Shown here: positions 14,971-17,180 of the stretch, piece after piece
Position numbering within the stretch: the stretch's first letter is position 1
Layout of the letters: every line of letters starts with the position of its first letter
Origin: Kiritimatiellia bacterium
Lineage (GTDB): Bacteria > Verrucomicrobiota > Kiritimatiellia > RFP12 > UBA1067
NCBI GenBank assembly: GCA_017547265.1
Contig: JAFYQC010000036.1
Span: forward strand, 1-17,180
Length of the DNA: 17,180 nucleotides
Direction: 5' to 3'
Program-made: the position numbers and the translations under genes
Notes under the pieces: model-generated
The model's input: the letters and a program-made list of their open reading frames with translations, nothing else
Database searches by the model: none
What the model was told of the DNA's origin: nothing

Positions 14971-14997
14971 TGGCTAGACAGCCCTCGGCCGTTTTTT
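14971..14997 (+). terminator. weak terminator-like hairpin after the hemolysin III gene
   Basis: TGGCT (14971-14975) can pair with GGCCG (14987-14991), including two G-U pairs, directly before six T residues (14992-14997). An alternative GGCT/AGCC stem (14972-14983) competes. The T-run lies inside the trkA promoter spacer. The stem is short, so this is tentative. Confidence 0.35.
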
Positions 14998-15004
14998 GTA
15001 TAAT
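14975..15004 (+). promoter_or_regulatory. sigma70-type promoter of trkA
   Basis: TAGACA (14975-14980, five of six matches) and a perfect TATAAT (14999-15004) are 18 bp apart. The +1 position counted from the -10 box is 15011, the A of the trkA ATG, so the message should be leaderless or nearly so. Confidence 0.7.
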
Positions 15005-15010
15005 CTGACC

Positions 15011-16450
15011 ATGAAAGCAGTCATAATAGGCGCAGGATTCACGGGTGTTCAGCTTGCAAAGGAGCTTGTTGCGGTTTCGGACGAGGTCGTCCTTGTTGAC
15101 AGTAACGCCGAAGTGGTGAGGCATGCGTCGGATCAGCTCGACTGCACGGTGGTTGAGGCCGACGGCAGGGATCTTAACTCTCTTGAACGCGCTGGACTTG
15201 CCTCTGCCGATGCACTTGTGGCCCTGACCGAGGACGACGAGGTGAACATGATAATATGTTCGCTTGCCGACTCGGTGTATCCGTGGATTTCCAAGATAGC
15301 CCGCGTGAGGAACTACTCGTACTACCGTTCCGCCGACGAGGCGAGCGCACGTGCGCGGATAGAACATCCAGAAGCCCGTCCTCTCTATGGTATAGACGCG
15401 ATGCTGAATCCAGAGGTAGAGGCGGCCGCTGCAATTGCCTCCGCGGTAGAGCACGGTGCCGTAGGCAGCGTGATAGAACTTGGCGGCGGCTATGGCATAG
15501 CAACTCTTTCTGTCGGGGAGGGCAGTCCGCTCGATGGGCTCTCCCTAAGGCAAATATCTGCGCTCGAGGGGTGGTCGTATCTGGTGGCGTTTGTTGATTC
15601 GCAGGGAGTCATGTCGCTTCCGAGCGGAGACACCATCATCAAGAGGGGGGATTTCATCGGCGTCGTGACCCCCAAGGAGTCGATTGCCAGGATTTTGGAG
15701 TTTACAAAGACCTCCAAGGCCGAAATCAGGCGCGTTGTCCTGTTTGGTGCGGATCGCGTGGGCTCCCTTCTTCTGGCTAGACGACGGGCAAGGCGCGCTC
15801 CGTCTTCGTGGTTGAGTCTGCTCGGACTTGCTCCGTCAGCCCCGGAAGTCGAAGTCGTTGTCGTCGACAGAGACGAAGATCTCTGTCGGGAGACGGTGGA
15901 ACGATTCCCCGACGTGCGCGTTCTCTGCGGAGACGTGACGGACGAGAGTCTTCTGAACGAGGAGTCGCTTTTCTCCGCGGACCTTCTGGTCGCCGCTTCG
16001 GGAAATCACGAACTCAATCTCGTCACGGCTGCCTACATGAAGTCGCGCGGAGTGAAGAAGGCGGTCGCGCTTACCGCGAATTCCTCGTACGGCGCAATCG
16101 CGCGGAAGCTTGGCGTCGACGTCGCAGTTCCGATGCGAGGTTCCGTCGTTGACGCCATAATGGGACACCTCCGTGGAAAGAACATCAAGTCCGTGCACTC
16201 GGTCTGCAACGGGCGCTTCGAAATCGTGGAAGGACATATCCCGGAGAAAGCCCGTGTCGTCGACAAGACGCTTGCGGATCTCGCCGAGAAGAACCCGAAC
16301 GGGCCGCTCGTGCTCATGTCCCGGTCTTCGGGCGACGAGACATGGGCTGTTCCGCACGGCGGCACGGTGATGGAGCCAGGCATTAACATCGTGCTGATAG
16401 CGAAGAGAGACGACTTGGAGGGCGAATCGCGTTTCTTCGGGAAGGCGTAG
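15011..16450 (+). CDS. trkA: Trk system potassium uptake regulatory protein TrkA
   Basis: TrkA is the cytoplasmic gating ring of the Trk potassium channel; it binds NAD(H) or nucleotides and controls TrkH. The 479-residue protein has the duplicated layout: RCK_N (residues 1-125) with GAGFTG at 7-12 and Asp30, RCK_C (about 145-230), a second RCK_N (240-385) and a second RCK_C (about 395-470). The second Rossmann loop reads GADRVG (246-251), lacking the middle Gly of GxGxxG, and about 25 residues rich in Arg, Ser and Leu sit between its first helix and beta-2 (EVVVVD, Asp286), so its nucleotide binding may differ. A TTG at 14996 is in frame, but the -10 box lies within that extension, so 15011 is the start. 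trkH follows 4 bp after the stop. Confidence 0.94.
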   Translation: MKAVIIGAGFTGVQLAKELVAVSDEVVLVDSNAEVVRHASDQLDCTVVEADGRDLNSLERAGLASADALVALTEDDEVNMIICSLADSVYPWISKIARVRNYSYYRSADEASARARIEHPEARPLYGIDAMLNPEVEAAAAIASAVEHGAVGSVIELGGGYGIATLSVGEGSPLDGLSLRQISALEGWSYLVAFVDSQGVMSLPSGDTIIKRGDFIGVVTPKESIARILEFTKTSKAEIRRVVLFGADRVGSLLLARRRARRAPSSWLSLLGLAPSAPEVEVVVVDRDEDLCRETVERFPDVRVLCGDVTDESLLNEESLFSADLLVAASGNHELNLVTAAYMKSRGVKKAVALTANSSYGAIARKLGVDVAVPMRGSVVDAIMGHLRGKNIKSVHSVCNGRFEIVEGHIPEKARVVDKTLADLAEKNPNGPLVLMSRSSGDETWAVPHGGTVMEPGINIVLIAKRDDLEGESRFFGKA

Positions 16451-16454
16451 AGCC

Positions 16455-17180
16455 ATGGCATTTTCGGTCCTGCGGATACTAACATACGTGCTCGGCATCG
16501 TGGGAATCGCGATGTCGCTTCCGCTTTTGGTCGCCGTCAAAGAGGGCGAGACGGCGTGTGTGTACGCATTTCTCGTTCCGGCGTTGGCGAGTGGAGCCGC
16601 TGCCGTCGCCTTCTGGTTGATGGCGAAGGGTAGACCGCGCGTCTTCGACGTCCGGAACGCCTTTGGCATCGTAGCAGGGATATGGATCGTCGTATGCCTT
16701 TTCGGCGCCGTTCCGCTCTGGTTCAGCGGGGCGTATCCATCTGTCGTGGATGCCGTGTTCGAGAGTGTAAGCGGCTTCACGACGACCGGAGCGTCCGTCT
16801 GCGGGGACGTGGAGTCTCTGCCGCGCTCTATCAACCTCTGGCGCTGTGAAACGCATTGGCTTGGCGGGCTTGGCGTCATAGCCCTCGCGGTCGCGCTTAT
16901 TCCGCTGCTCGGGGTTGGTGGATTCAGGCTGATAAAGGCGGAGACTACGGGGCCGGAGAAGGAGAAGCTGACGAACTTCATTGCATCCACGGCTAAATCG
17001 CTGTGGTGCATATACATGGCCCTTACAACCATGCAGGCCGTGCTTCTTCTGTCGTTTGGGCTTGACTTTGTTGACGCCAGTGCACATGCGTTCTCCACGC
17101 TTGGAACGGGAGGGTTCTCCACGCGCAATGCCAGCGTGGGCGCGTACGGGATTCCTGCGGTGGAGTGGACATGCACGGTA
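16455..17180 (+). CDS. trkH: Trk potassium uptake channel protein TrkH (3' partial)
   Basis: TrkH is the membrane channel half of the Trk system and imports K+ under control of the TrkA ring. The reading frame runs from the ATG at 16455 to the right edge, giving 242 of an expected 480 or so residues. The first selectivity-filter segment is SGFTTTGAS (106-114) and the second is STLGTGGFST (214-223). Between them lie THWLGGLGVIALAVALIPLLG (133-152) and KAETTGP (161-167), both typical of the TrkH/KtrB superfamily. Four to five membrane segments are visible. The gene starts 4 bp after the trkA stop, with GGGAAGG at 16439-16445 as Shine-Dalgarno, so the pair is one transcription unit. The remaining pore repeats lie outside the window. 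Confidence 0.94.
   Translation, partial: MAFSVLRILTYVLGIVGIAMSLPLLVAVKEGETACVYAFLVPALASGAAAVAFWLMAKGRPRVFDVRNAFGIVAGIWIVVCLFGAVPLWFSGAYPSVVDAVFESVSGFTTTGASVCGDVESLPRSINLWRCETHWLGGLGVIALAVALIPLLGVGGFRLIKAETTGPEKEKLTNFIASTAKSLWCIYMALTTMQAVLLLSFGLDFVDASAHAFSTLGTGGFSTRNASVGAYGIPAVEWTCTV

Noticed and set aside
14996..15010. TTG start giving TrkA five extra residues
   Set aside because: The -10 box TATAAT lies within this stretch and the Rossmann beta-1 (KAVIIGAG) begins right after the ATG at 15011.
15836..17176. 446-codon open frame on the minus strand opposite trkA and trkH
   Set aside because: It crosses the boundary of two well-supported plus-strand genes and its product has no recognisable motif. 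TrkH selectivity-filter motifs are clear on the other strand.
1..17180. Mobile elements, CRISPR arrays, tRNA or rRNA genes, defence islands
   Set aside because: Reading both strands I saw no transposase or integrase motifs, spaced repeats of CRISPR type, tRNA-like cloverleafs or rRNA stretches. Nearly all bases are in housekeeping-type genes and no gap exceeds about 70 bp.

Overview
The window carries a densely packed, GC-rich bacterial chromosome segment with 16 protein-coding genes, two of them cut by the window edges. I found no RNA genes, insertion sequences, integrases or CRISPR arrays. The gene set (RodZ, a two-domain TrkA with TrkH, an Rnf/Nqr-type membrane subunit, a membrane diadenylate cyclase, an FtsH with a large periplasmic insert) fits a Gram-negative-type bacterium that makes c-di-AMP. 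A PVC-group lineage such as Verrucomicrobiota or Kiritimatiellota is my best guess, but the sequence has no marker gene that settles it.

Left part, plus strand (1-5908): the end of a DppB/OppB-type ABC permease overlaps a Crp/Fnr-type regulator. A strong sigma70-type promoter then starts a second tightly coupled run: rnfE-like, nrdR, a Gfo/Idh/MocA-fold protein with a substituted active site, a short DtxR/MntR-type regulator, a zinc-ribbon/PTS-EIIA fusion, and a D-alanyl-D-alanine carboxypeptidase. Adjacent genes overlap by ATGA or GTGA in all but one case. The run meets an opposing operon tail to tail, with 3 nt between the stop codons.

Middle part, minus strand (14247 down to 5912): one apparent eight-gene operon, ftsH - cdaA - small YbbR/CdaR-like membrane protein - ftsK - rodZ-like - nagB - small zinc ribbon - membrane-anchored NUC1 endonuclease. 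Six of the seven junctions are 4-bp ATGA overlaps, and rodZ-nagB has a 2-bp gap with a clear Shine-Dalgarno. The operon joins membrane proteolysis, c-di-AMP synthesis, chromosome translocation at division, cell-shape scaffolding and amino-sugar breakdown, so the theme is envelope and division homeostasis.

Right part, plus strand (14314-17180): a hemolysin III/PAQR-type membrane protein is divergent from ftsH. It is followed by trkA and the first part of trkH, the potassium uptake system. In other bacteria c-di-AMP and EIIA-Ntr both control potassium uptake, so cdaA, the EIIA fusion and trkAH within about 12 kb is suggestive.

The most unusual signals are: promoters whose -10 box sits so close to the start codon that mRNAs of rnfE, ftsH, trkA and probably hlyIII would have leaders of about 0-6 nt; the zinc-ribbon/EIIA fusion; the Gfo/Idh/MocA protein missing three active-site residues; a DGA-to-DGG change in the cyclase motif; and an rnfE away from other rnf genes with a CxxCxxC tail.
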